A stretch of DNA of 64,000 nt from NCBI GenBank assembly GCA_036785705.1, contig JAWUZG010000052.1, forward strand, positions 186,001 through 250,000. Direction: 5' to 3'. Positions 24,501-36,537 of this stretch are shown one piece after another. How positions within the stretch are numbered: position 1 is the first letter of the stretch; every line of letters starts with the position of its first letter. Under the pieces are notes generated by a model. It saw only the letters and a list, made by a program, of their open reading frames with translations, was not told the DNA's origin and did not search any database. The translations under genes were made by a program, and so were the position numbers. This DNA comes from Acanthornis magna (taxonomy: Eukaryota; Chordata; Aves; Passeriformes; Acanthizidae).

Positions 24501-27500
24501 TTTCCATTTCATTCATTCAGTCTTGGCTTTTTTCCTGCAGTTTCTCAGCTGGTAATTACACTATTCTCATATTGACACATGAAACAGGCTGTAAATTCCA
24601 CAAAAAGATCCCCTCTGCAGGCTTTGCAGACACATGCTTGTCTCTGAAGTCATCCGTGCCTGTCCCACAGCTGTCAGCTTGCAGATTCCCAGGGGATGGA
24701 GTGAATCAGGGGCACTGAACTAGCTGAAAACCCTAAAGTCCAAGTCCATGCAGGGTGGGATGTATATGAAAAGGGTGTATGGGAGGGAAGCTTTGCAGTA
24801 GGGAGAACACATCACATTTGGTTTCCCAACAGCTCAGGTGTCTCCCTGTGGCACAGCAGTGGGGTGACCAAACACACCCTTGGGGGAAAGGATAAATTCA
24901 ATTTAATGCTTGAATGGGAGATAATGTAAATGCCTCCTAGAAAGGCAGTGGGATGAATATTTCTTTTCCTTGCATGTGAAAGTCTCTTTTATTTCAGAAG
25001 CAATGCTCTTGTGGAAACTGGTGGGGTAGCTGTGTATTGCCTGTGCTGTCTGTTTCTGCCTAGATGTGCCCTGGTACCTGGGCAGGGATGCATTGGCCTC
25101 TGCACATGAGTTTGCAACAGTGCAAACCTCTGAGAGAGCGTGGCCAGCACCTCAGTGGGTGTCTCACGAACAAATGGAGTGTGAGCTTCTCCAGCCGAGA
25201 CACAACCCTGCCTGGGCCACCCCACTGGGGAGCCCCCGCAGGCATCAGAGACCAAAGCAAACCTCCAGGGACCACTGCAAACCTTCTTCCCTGGATGCAT
25301 GAGGAGTATCTCCACTGAGTGACTCCTGCCTGGAGGAGACGTTTGCCTTCAGAGTTGTGTGTTTTCCCCGCTTTGCGTTGACATCTGCTGTGATGGACAA
25401 GGATTTTGGATTGACGGAAAAACCATTGAGAACTGACTCCCTTCTCCTGGGCAGCAACAATTCTGTCCAGCTTTCCTGGATCTGTTTATTATAATCAGAT
25501 AAAAACCGTGTCCTTTAACACCATGTGCCAAACAGCTTTGTGTATTCTGCTAGACATATGTTCGCTCCAGCCTTTGCTCCTCTGCTGCAGGTTACTCTTT
25601 GTTCTCTTTAGCACACCAGCTCCTGACAGGGTTACTTCAGCCCTGTACCATACTGGGAAATTCAAGATGAAAATGCCGACAGATGTGAAAGATGTGGTTT
25701 TTTAAATGTTGCAATAAGTATATTTTGCATGTGTTACTGCAATAAGAATGTGACGAGGATAATAAATTTAAAAGTAATGTGTACATTATGGCAAAGAAGT
25801 AAACAATAATAATACATGTTCATAATTATATTGCAAATGACAATGAACATGTGTAGCTGTATATGCATATTTTTTAAAGGATAAATGGTTTAGCAATTAG
25901 TAAGTGAACTATTTCTCATTGACTAGTCTTGGTAACAGAATCAGATCTGGAGGCGTTTGCTTGCATACAACAGCATCAAAACCTTATTGAGGACCTCAGA
26001 GTCGCATGTATGTGAGACATAGGTGGTCCAAAAAATACAGCACAGTATCAATAAGTGAGCATGGGGTCTGAAAGCCCCAACAGCTGTGCTGTGATGTGCC
26101 TAAACTAGGATTCCACTATCGCTCTATCTTGTGGCACTATGCCTAGTGACTGTGGCTGTGCTTTTTGGTTTGGCATCAGCTTGGCACTGATGTGTTGATG
26201 TACAACTCCCACCCAAGCTGCACCTCCCCTCATAGTCCGTGCTGTCATATTTGGCTGGGACTGGCAGAGGGAGGTCACCAAGAAGATATTGTCTCCCATC
26301 CTGTAATCATGCCAGGCCAACCTGATGGCCAACCTGGTGTCACAGCAGCCAAGCGAGCCTGGAGGGCTGGTTGTATTTTCCAAGTGGTGCATGGCTAGCT
26401 AAAGGAAAATGGCCTGTCTCAGAAAGGATAGGAAGTCTCCCAACAATAAATTTCAGACTTAAATGGAAGCAGAAGAAATTACTCACAGAGACGCTGCTGT
26501 TGTTAGATCTCCACCTCTGGCGTGTAGGCTGCAGAAAGCTGGGTCCACCAATGGTTGATACCCAGTGACACCTGAGTGCTGATGCTTCTCTGGTTACATC
26601 TCTCCCAGGGGGTGATCCTTGGCCAGATCTGTACAGACCTGTCCCTTCTCTAGAGCAAGCTGGCTATTTTCAGGTGTGTAGCACTCAGATATCTAACTCT
26701 GGATGGTGCCCCTACAGCCTTGAGTTTGCTGTTTCCCTGATAGCTATCTTTCAGAATGCCTTGAATATTGTGGGGACCTCTTTCAAATCTGCTGTGGAAT
26801 AGCGTGGAAGGACTGTGTGGAGATGAAGCAACCAAACCTGATGCAGGCCCTGAAGGGAACCCCAGAACTACACCAAGCTTGGAGGGAACAAACTGGTTTG
26901 GTGGGAAGGGGTGCCCTTGGGAGAGCTAACCCTCAGTGTGGTTGACTTTGGGGAGCTGGGTTACCTGACAGCATCAATGCATCCAAGCATACCCCATGAA
27001 AGAACCTGAGGATATGAGGAGGGACACCACACCCTGAAGACTTGTAGGATCTTGTCACTAAAATGCATTACAAGCCCCAGTCCAGTGATAATCTCTGCTG
27101 GTACCTGCCGTGCACAAATCCTACACGTCTCCATACTGAGGCAGCAGGATGTGGCAACCAGCAAATCCCATTTGTAAAAAAAAAAGCCACAGGTCAATTC
27201 TGGTCACACAAAGTCAATCCTGGGCTCTTCTAAGTGTCACGCAATTCCCACTCTTCCATGGGAGAGGGGATCAATCTTGGTTGGTGAGGTTGACATGGAG
27301 ACAAGCAGTAGTGCATTAACGGAAAGCAAAATTCTCAGCTGCTGAGATGCTCCAAGACATCATTGCGAGTATAAGCATCATTATCTTGAGCTGACATTAG
27401 CCCAGTCGCTTTTTTAGAAATTACACTTAAAAAAACCAAGAAAACCATGAAAGAAACCAGCCAGGAAGTGAAGAACTGGCTGGTTTTAATAACTTGCAAG

Positions 27501-29791
27501 AAATTAGAAGTTGACCATGTCACAGTTAAAATAAGTTGTATCTTCTCAACAAGATGCACATTTTTAATTACAAATTATGTTTTCCCAGATGAAACAAAGT
27601 TTGATATTTCTGCTCCATTTCCTTTCTTCCATTTCAGCTCTGATTATAGCCTCTTCATTTTAAAAAATGCAAGAGGAACGAGGGCGTCAAGACCTTTGCT
27701 CTGGCCACTCTTTTTCAGTTTCTGCTGATGTTGAGGGCAGTGTGTTGCTGGGATGGTGTTCACGTGCTGGTGCCGATGCTGGTGGTGAACAGAATGGTGA
27801 AGTTGTCCTGGTCATGAGGTCAGCCATGATTCCTGTCCCATCTCAGCCCTCATCATATGATGCCTGCAGATCCCAGGAACTGCGACCTTTTGAACTCAAA
27901 GAAGGTGTTGCTCTTAGCATTTCCCCAGAGTAGATTTGTCTCAGTCCCCTTTGGTGTCAGCCATAACCTTCCTCAGGTCCACATGGCAGGGTGAAAAATA
28001 CGTGTCCTGCTCTCCTGGGACACTCCACATTTACCCAGCCAGGTGTGACCAGCTAGGAAGGAATTAGCTGTGACCATGTTACAATGCAGTGATCTGAAGG
28101 ATGGAAAAAATCCTGGCTTGTCTGGTTGCATTTGGTTGCCAGGTGCTCAAGCACTGCTTGATACCGAGGCAGACAGTGCCAGAAAATTGAGCAAGAAAGA
28201 AAAATGCACATAATGGTGCAAAAACACATTCATGGAACCCTTGAGGGATGTTGTACTCCCTCAAGGAGGAGTTGGATATTGGAGTGGTAGATATTGTGGA
28301 AACTCCCTGCATAAGCAGGTGTTGTCGCAGGATATAGATGGGATGACTCTGGTGATACAAGTCTTCTGCAGACTCTTCTGAGAGAACACAGAAGGTAACT
28401 CAAATAAGTTTGGGAGAAAACAATGCCTGCTGGGGTTACTGCTGGGGCTCATGGCAGTGAGGCAGCAAGGGAAAAAAGAGAGGAAACCATGTGGGAAAAA
28501 CTCCCAGACAAGTAAACTCATATCACAGGAGCTGCAGAGAGTCTCGTAATTTTGGGGTGTTTGAAATGGTGCAAATGGAATTTGTGTGTTTATTATGGTG
28601 GGCCAGAACAATCTCCAGGCTCCTCTGGTTTTATTTTCCAAACCCTGTGGTCCTCAGCCATGCACCATTGTTCAGTGAGACTTTGAGGTATGACTTGCAA
28701 GCAAAGATGATAGGTGAACATCCCAGGAGGACAGAAATAAGGGCAGAGACTTTCTGTCTTGTGCTTGCCCCACCAGCTCTGGTGGCTGAAGGGAGCCTGC
28801 ATCCTACTCTGATTTTTCAAGTGTCACTAGGTTTTTCCTACTATCTCCAGGGGCATCTAGCCTGTACTTGAAACATCCTAAACCTTTATCAGCAGGTCCA
28901 GGAAACTGTGCTGCCTGTGACAAATCTGATTGATCTTGAAATGTGAACCAAATGAGACCGATGTGGTTTCTCTTGCAAATATTTGCTATATCTCTGCTCT
29001 ACCACTGCAATAGCAGGAGGGTCTATTAATCAGGTGGTGTGGAACAAACTGCAGAACAGTTTGCTCTGTCTTCTGTGCTAATGGGGTTAAAGATCATGTT
29101 TCTCTCTAAACCTCCTGCTTAATTTAAAGTGTATAATAGCATCCATTCTTCCTCCTTATTCTTGTTTTCTTTTAGTTGGAGGAATTAAGAGGGCAGTTGG
29201 TCTCTCTCCCCAGCATTTTCAGTCCCTACTATTGAATCAAACATTACAAAAACGACTCTTATCTATCAATCACCATTTAAATAATCAATTTTTCCTTTTT
29301 TTTTTTTTGTCCCTTCTTTTCACCTCCTTACCATGTTTACTTTGGAGAGGTGGTGTCTTACTGCAGGGAAACTATAGTGAATGGATTACTGGTGTTATAT
29401 CTACAAGGACTTGGAGCTGATCATGATACAGGTAATTTTCAGCTCTTGCAGAAAACGATTTCACAAGTTAATGGAGAGTATGATCTACTCTGTGTTTTGC
29501 TCCTCCTATACAATTTTTTAGGCAAATGCTGAAAAAAACCAAAGTTGGAATCATAATCATAGAGAGAGAAGAAATGAGTTAGAAATGTTCTATTTTTGTC
29601 ATGTTTCTTAAACCCTTTGATCCTTCCCACAGCCCCTTGATCCATCACTACGTCATCACTTACTGAAATCGTGGGGGTTTTTTATAGCCCACAGTGGGAT
29701 TCTGGTTTATTTCCAAAATGCCTTTGCTTACTGCTCAGTGTGTTGGCTTTTCTTGAATAATCTAACTCCCACTCTCAATGATGTACTTTGG

Positions 29792-29849
29792 ATTTTTTTT
29801 TTCTTTTCTTTTTTTTTCTTTTCTTTTTTTTTTTTTTTTTTTTTTTTTT
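29792..29849 (+). repeat. poly-T/pyrimidine tract
   Basis: A tract of about 58 pyrimidines, nearly all T with scattered C. Confidence 0.95.
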
Positions 29850-31427
29850 GTATGAAGAAAAAATGCTGAAACCCTTACTTAATTCCTTCATGGTTCTTGC
29901 TGAGCTACAGCCTTACATCATGACAGTTCCTGTGTGCAGTGTTTGAGGTGGAACACACTGCTGGAGGAGAAAGGTACCTGTACCACCTAACAACCCCTCT
30001 GAACCAAATGATGAAGCAAGGAATATATTGGGAGACACAGGGGAATGCTGGAATTATTTCAGTGGAGACAGAAAGCAGACGTAAGGCAATGATCTGAAGA
30101 AAAACATCCTGCTCATCTATCTCTTTGTTTTTTCAAAACACTGTAAGTGCAATTTGGTCCTGAGCATTTCCTTCTAGATTTCAGAAGTGAGGTGCACCTC
30201 AGACAAAACTGTGAATCCAGTGCATGGACTACATTTCCAGAAAGTTTAGTGCATTGAATGGTGAAATATTGGGAACACAGAAGTATGGACAACTATGATC
30301 AAATGTGTATCACCTGCTCCTTGCCAAGCCCAGGTAGAATTAGTGACAGCATTGAAGAGCTGAGTAAACTCCTGGTATCCTTTTCTCATAAAAATTTAAG
30401 AGAAAATCCAGGATGATGTCATAGCTGAAAAAGATGAGCTGTGCTCAATCAAACGTGGACAGCCTCAAGGTTGGGACCAATCAAATGAGCCACTGATCTT
30501 GATATCCTCCACAGCTCACGGAGGGAAATGAAAGCCTGTCTTGCTCATGATTCATCTAATTGTCCAGCACATGAGTCACCTCCACAAGCTCTGACTTTCT
30601 CTTGTGAACACAAAGGGACTACTGCATGACTACTACAGATTCAGAATTAAGGGAAATTAATCCCTCTTGACATCAGGAAACAGAGAACTGGATTATTCAG
30701 AGGGTTGTGAGTATATGTCCTGCTGGGGTAAATTCCAGCTTCCCAGCCTGGGCTGGACATAGCAATCCCTTAAAATACTTTCCCAGTTTCCTTGAGTGAA
30801 GGCAGTTGGGGATGGTATCACAGGATGTGCTACAAACATTATAAGCAATTCTGCCATTCTGTTGTTCCTTTGGGGGTCTGACATCCATCATCCTATTGAG
30901 CAAAGCCCTGAACAGGATTCCTTCCCTGAGGGGCCTTTGCACCCCCATAAATATTCATCTCCTTGTACGCAATTGTAAAGACCTTTGTTAAGAAGTTGGA
31001 ATGAAGCTTCTGGGGTAAGACTGTACACCCCTTTTCCTCCTCAAGTCAAAGGCATTGGGTTTTAGACCATGACCCTTATGGATCTCTTGACTCAACATAT
31101 CAAGAAGGTCTGTTTGTTCCATATCATAAGCATCTCCTGGTTAGAGGTATGTGCTTCTACAGATTTGCTTTCTGGCATCAAGACTTGCATATATTTGTCC
31201 TCTCCAGAACACAAGTGAAGAGAATAGAAGCTCTTCTTTGCTCATTGCACCTTTCCAAAAGGTCCTAGGGCTCAGGGCTGTGACAGTGGACACATTGGTT
31301 CATATCAACATTGCTACATTTAGATCTCAGAGAAATAAACAAAACAGAAAACTAGCCATCACGCTGTGATGCAATACGAGGTCATTGTAAGGGCTGAGAT
31401 TCAGAACAAAAACATTTTAGCAGGGCC

Positions 31428-31690
31428 TGTTGGGATAGAGCAAGGGGTAATGGTTTGAAACTAAAAGATGGCTGGTTGAGATACTAGGAAGAAGTTTTTT
31501 ACAATGAGGGCAGTGAGACACAGGCCCAGAGACGTGGTAGATGCCCCATCCCTGGAAACATTCAGGGCCAGCCTGGGCAGAGCTCTAAGCCACCAGATCC
31601 AGTTGAATGTGTCCCTGTTCTTTGCAGGAGGGGTGGACTAGATGACTTGGAATGGTCTCTTCTAACCCAAACTATTCTATGATTCTATGA
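31428..31690 (+). repeat. CR1 LINE 3' end with three terminal 8-mer repeats
   Basis: It runs from GGGATAGAGCAAGGGGTAAT to a tail with three tandem ATTCTATG units, the diagnostic CR1 terminus. Confidence 0.92.
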
Positions 31691-32351
31691 TTCTATGAAA
31701 GCAAAGTCATAGGAGATGCTCAAAGAATGGTGATATCTTTCTGGCTACTGAGCAATTTGTTCATTGACGTGTGCTGGGACACGCAGGACAATTGATTCTC
31801 ATATTCTTTGCCTGCCCTCTGGTGGTGAATGGCTGCTGCTTAATTGTATGCATACAAATACATTTATATATACTTGTGCATATGTATATATACACGTAGG
31901 CACACATACATTGGCATATACAGCATAAAATGCTTACATCTGAATTGAACCTTGAATTTGAATGTTACAGATGTGAACAGTAGTTAATTATCACCATTGG
32001 CTGTGGCTGATCTTTTCAATGCTGAAGATTTTCCTGTCATTATGTTAAAATTTAGTTCATTAAATATTTCAGAATGACAATAATAAGAGTATAGTGAAAT
32101 ATTTGCTCCGGCTTGAGAGACTAGCAAGGTCTTCATGTGTTCTTTTCCTCTCTATAAATAAACTCTGCTGAAACTGGGTGAGGTGTACAAAATCAAGAGC
32201 AAAAGGTTTTTCCAGGACCAGTTCTTATAGCAAATAAGGGACAGCAAAAAAGATAACTGGCTCAGCACTGCTGCTCCTTTCCCTACACAATGCCAGTCTG
32301 GGATAGCAGGAGGCCACCGAGAGAATGGCGAAAACTTGGAAGACATATACT

Positions 32352-32483
32352 CACAGAATCACAAAATATTCTGAATTGGAAGGGATCCACAAGGTAATTG
32401 AGTCCAACTCAGGGATCAAATCCACAACCTTGGCATTATTAGTGCTATGCACTAACCAGCTGAGCTAATCTCAGTGCTCCCTC
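32352..32483 (-). repeat. tRNA-derived SINE (TguSINE1-like), reversed
   Basis: Read on the minus strand it has a tRNA-Ile-like head (TTAGCTCAGCTGGTTAGTGC, later GGTTGTGGATTTGATCCC) fused to a CR1-type tail (CCCTTCCAATTCAGAATATT to GATTCTGTGA). That composite is the known TguSINE1 structure of passerine birds. Confidence 0.85.
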
Positions 32484-33119
32484 ACCCTTGGTGAGGTTTT
32501 TTACAGGTTCAGCAAGGATTCAGCATCATAATTCCACTCATTTTCCCTTGTAGCTGCAAAGAGCAGAAGGATTTGCCATGCAGCCCTTCACAACTCCTAG
32601 AAATATGTCCAGCACCTGGGCACAAGATAGTGAGGATAAATGCATTCAGCACTGCAACTTTCAGGACTTACATAAATATAGGAGGTATTGGCTGAACACA
32701 GTGTTCCAGCCTTTTCTCTTTGGATGACCTCTTGCAGTGGGAAGGGCAGCAAAGGTGATATTCATATTGATGAGATTTGTCTGTGTCCAGAGGGAAGTGA
32801 AACAGAAAAACTTCCCATCAACACCTTAATTCATCACTCAGTGCTTCCAAGTGAAACTGCAGATTTCCCCTCAGGGGAAGGGAGAATTGTCTTCAGTCCT
32901 TGGAGCCCTTGACATCTGCAAGCCCTTCCATAGATTATTATCCTGATTACACATTTGCCTTGGAATTTGTTTTGAAGCTCTATGCAGGGATGAGCACACT
33001 GAGCTCTGTAGCTTTAGGCAACATGGGTATGATGTCCATAGTCACAGGCTCCCCAGGGATGTGGCCACAGCACCCTCACATCCTTTCCCGCTGGGCAGTT
33101 TTCCAACCACTCTACCCCC

Positions 33120-33556
33120 AGCCTTTAGCGCTGCCTGGAGTTGCTGCAGCCAAAATGAAGAACCTGGCACTTGGCCTTGTTCAGCCTCACACAATTGGCC
33201 TCAGCCCATCATTCCAGCTTGTCCAGATCCCTCCTGCCCTCCAGTAGATCAGCACTCCCAGCCAGCTTGGTGTCATCTGTGAATTTACTGAGGGTGCCCT
33301 CTATCCCGTTGTCCAGAACATTGATAGAGGTATTAAACAGGACTGGGCCCAATACTGAGCCTTGGGAAACACTACCTGTGACCAGCTGCCAACTGGATTT
33401 AATTCCATTCACTACCACTCTCTGGGCTCAGTGAGCCAGCCAGTTTTCCACACAGAGAGGAATAAACCTGTGCAAGGCACGAGCAGCCAGTTTCTCCAGC
33501 GGAATGTTCTGTAAAACAGCGTCAAACACTTCACCAAAATCTTGATAGAAAATGGA
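33120..33556 (-). repeat. CR1 LINE internal fragment (reverse transcriptase region)
   Basis: The minus strand encodes a decayed piece of CR1 reverse transcriptase: [12 protein letters not shown], then [16 protein letters not shown], where FTDD is the altered FADD active-site motif. It is an ancient, non-functional copy. Confidence 0.9.
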
Positions 33557-36195
33557 AAGTTGGTTCTTCTCAATGCTTAGGGCCTCTTGTTATTCCAGAT
33601 ATTGGGAATGATTTGGTGGAGACCTCACAGGATATGAAAACTGGTGTCCCACCAGAGATGAGGACTCCCCGTCTGGGGAGATTCTTCACTCAGTTCCTTT
33701 CCACCTGCCCACCTTCTGCTGGCTGGTTCCTCTCCACACACACCAGTGCTGGACATTCTGCTCCCATCCCAGCAACAGCCACGAGGACAAAAGTACAGCA
33801 GCAGGGATGGAGAGGAGAAGGTTTTCAGGCTGTTCCCTCACCTCCGTAGCTTGAGAAATGGAGCTCCATGGTTCACCCTGCAGATTCGACCCAAATCTTG
33901 GACCCACCATGAATATCAGGTCATATTTTCCTTTTGTCCTGACTGTGTTGCAGCCCTGACAGGTGCAGTCAGCCAGAGCAACCCTGATGACATTAACAAA
34001 TGAATAAACTTTAAATAAACTTTGAATCCATGAATAAACTTTGGCACCTTATTTGGGTAACAAACTGTGGTTGCTCCCTCGAGTGCTTTCTATTTGCTGA
34101 TGGTGTTTGGGGAGCTAGGAGTTACAGATTTGACTGGGCAGGCAGTCACCTCCTCAGGGAGCCCACACAAGTAGGTTAAACAAAAGCTTTATTTCCACAC
34201 AATGTTCTTGGGACATGGTGCCAAGATTTCACAGACAGCTCAAAACAAGGATTGGAAAGGAATGCTGTGCTCCTGTCATGCTTTTTTATTGCAAACAGCC
34301 TTGAGTCACAAAATGCATGTTCAGAGCCTAGCCTGGCCTTCCTTTAAAATCAGAAGTGTTCAGATCAACAGTTTATAGATTTGTCCTTTAAAGCAATAAG
34401 GTACCAAAGCAGAGCTCACATGCAGGGAAGTGTAAGCAACTTTTTGAAGCACCAGATTCTCAGTCCATAAGACAACAGAAGAAATATTCAATAAGCCATC
34501 ACTATTAAAACAGTTAATTGCAGCACATCTGCCATCAGATGTTTTTGTGTGTTGTTCAGACAGTGTATTTCTTCTGGTGAGAAAAGACCTCAAGGCTGGA
34601 GATTTAGGCCTGCAAAGTCTTCTTCTTCCTTCTCTTACTGCCCACATTTCTCTGACTAGTGTGGAGAAAGGCCAGTTGGTTTCCTGCAGCATTTCAATAT
34701 TTTGAAATGCTATTTCAGTTCCAGCTTTTGAACAACAACAACAAAAAAACATAAAGGAGGAAGCTGTATGTGGAGATTGGAGCTGAGACTTCTGCCTCCG
34801 GGGTTGTTTTGGTATCAGTGACTGCAATAGCCCAGCAGATGGGTAGCTGAGGTGTCTGGCAAACAAACTGCCCGAAAACCAGGCCATTTTCCACTTGAAA
34901 ACTGCAGAATGTTTTCAATTTGACAAATTGTAACAACAATAGAAGAAAAAGGCTCCAGCACTTAATAAATGCCTTCTGTTCAAGACCAACTGGGATTTCA
35001 TGCATGGTTTTGCAGTTTTCATCTGGGTATCAGGCCTATGGGGATATGACATATTTTAGCATTGGTCCTTGGCCCTGAATCAGTTTTTCCTGAGTTTCTC
35101 TGTATATGTTAATGAACATATTTCAGACACCTAGATTTGTGAAAATGAGTGTATTAACTTTCATCATCTGTTGTTTTTTTAACTGTGCCTGAAGTCTGTG
35201 CTATCAAGCCCAGCTCCTGGACAGCCCCAAGTTGAGAACAGAAAATGACAAAAGGGCGTTTTAGTTCCTTTGAATAAAATAATTGTAATATGTCAATGAA
35301 AGCAGTTGATAAAAGAGAATCATCTGATAAAATTTTCCTTGGCCAAACAGGCCCTGCATGGGAAAGGAGGATGCATTGCACCAAGTAGTGACAAAGTGAA
35401 GCAGAAAAGTCATGGATCAGGACAGGTGCGGAGTCAGGAAGCAAAGCGAAGAATTTAATTTCCAGGATGCATTGTGTGACAACTTTTGTGGGTGGTCCTC
35501 GCAGTCCCTCCACTGCATCCTGTGCTGTTCAGCAGAATTTAGGGATGCTCAGGGAAGGAAGGAGAACCATGGGATGCTGACATCTGCAAATATCATGAAG
35601 TCAGGCTTGGGAGGGATTGGGAGAAACTCTAGTGAATGACAAAAAAACTGGTGAACGAAATTTAATACCAACAGCTGTAAAGTAACGAGCATCAGAGGAA
35701 AAACATTATGTGCTTCTTGCACTGCACAGAACATGGATTCTTGTTTCACCAGGTCAGGGAGCCCTCTCCTGTGGTCACTTCAGGAGGGCTGCAGGAGTAC
35801 CCTGGTGCGGGATGAATACAGAAAAGCTTTCCCTGCCCGCCTGTCTCAGTAGTTGCAGGCCTAGGGGCTCTGTATGCTGCTTCTCACCCTGCAGCTGCAG
35901 GAGCCTGGAGGACAGGACAGCAATCACCCAGGGTCTGGAAATAATCCTTAGTGTATCTGGAAATAAGCCTTAGAATGCGCTCAGGGCATTTTGGGACGTC
36001 TCTTTCAACTCCATGTGCTAACCCAACCTCCCTGTACATCAGACTCTGTATCCTACAGCTGACCTAGCCATCCCATAGCTCTTCATCAGGCTGAGTTTTA
36101 CCTGTAAGAGCTTTATCTAACCCCACCATTTTACACAGTTTCAGTCTGTGCATGAAGAACTACAGTCTCTCTGCCTTCTCCCATGTATTCTTTTA

Positions 36196-36432
36196 TTCTA
36201 ATCGCTCTCTGCAAGTACTTCAAAGGAGGTTGTATCTGCCTGGAGGTCAGCCTTTTCTCCCAGATAAAAAGCAATAGGACAAGAGGAAATGGCCTCAAGT
36301 TGCACTAGAAAAGGTTTAGATAGGGTATTAGGAAATATTGCTTCACTCATTGAAAGGGTTGTCAAGCATTGGAATGGGGAAGTGGTGGAGTCACTGTCCC
36401 TGGAGGTGTTTAAAAGACGTGTAGGTGTGGCC
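36196..36432 (+). repeat. CR1 LINE 3' fragment (CR1-C/F-like)
   Basis: It has ACTTCAAAGGAGGTTGTATC, AGGACAAGAGGAAATGGCCT and GTCACTGTCCCTGGAGGTGT, typical of one CR1 subfamily. It ends about 60 bases before a perfect inverted repeat. Confidence 0.85.
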
Positions 36433-36494
36433 CCAGAAAAACGTGTTCATATTTTTAAATAAGATATATGCTGCAGGGAGTGGTGTTGCCCCCT

Positions 36495-36537
36495 CCTCAC
36501 ATTAATATCCCCTGTTATGGGGGATATTAATGTGAGG
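36495..36537. repeat. perfect inverted repeat, 18-bp arms, 7-base spacer
   Basis: The left arm 36495-36512 (CCTCACATTAATATCCCC) is exactly complementary to the right arm 36520-36537. The spacer is TGTTATG. The transcript of either strand could form a stable hairpin. Nothing identifies it as part of a known element. Confidence 0.95.

Noticed and set aside
34360..34887. A 175-codon minus-strand open frame, the longest outside the two genes.
   Set aside because: It has no recognisable domain, low-complexity stretches (FFCCCCSK), no splice context and no repeat-family match. It is likely a chance frame.
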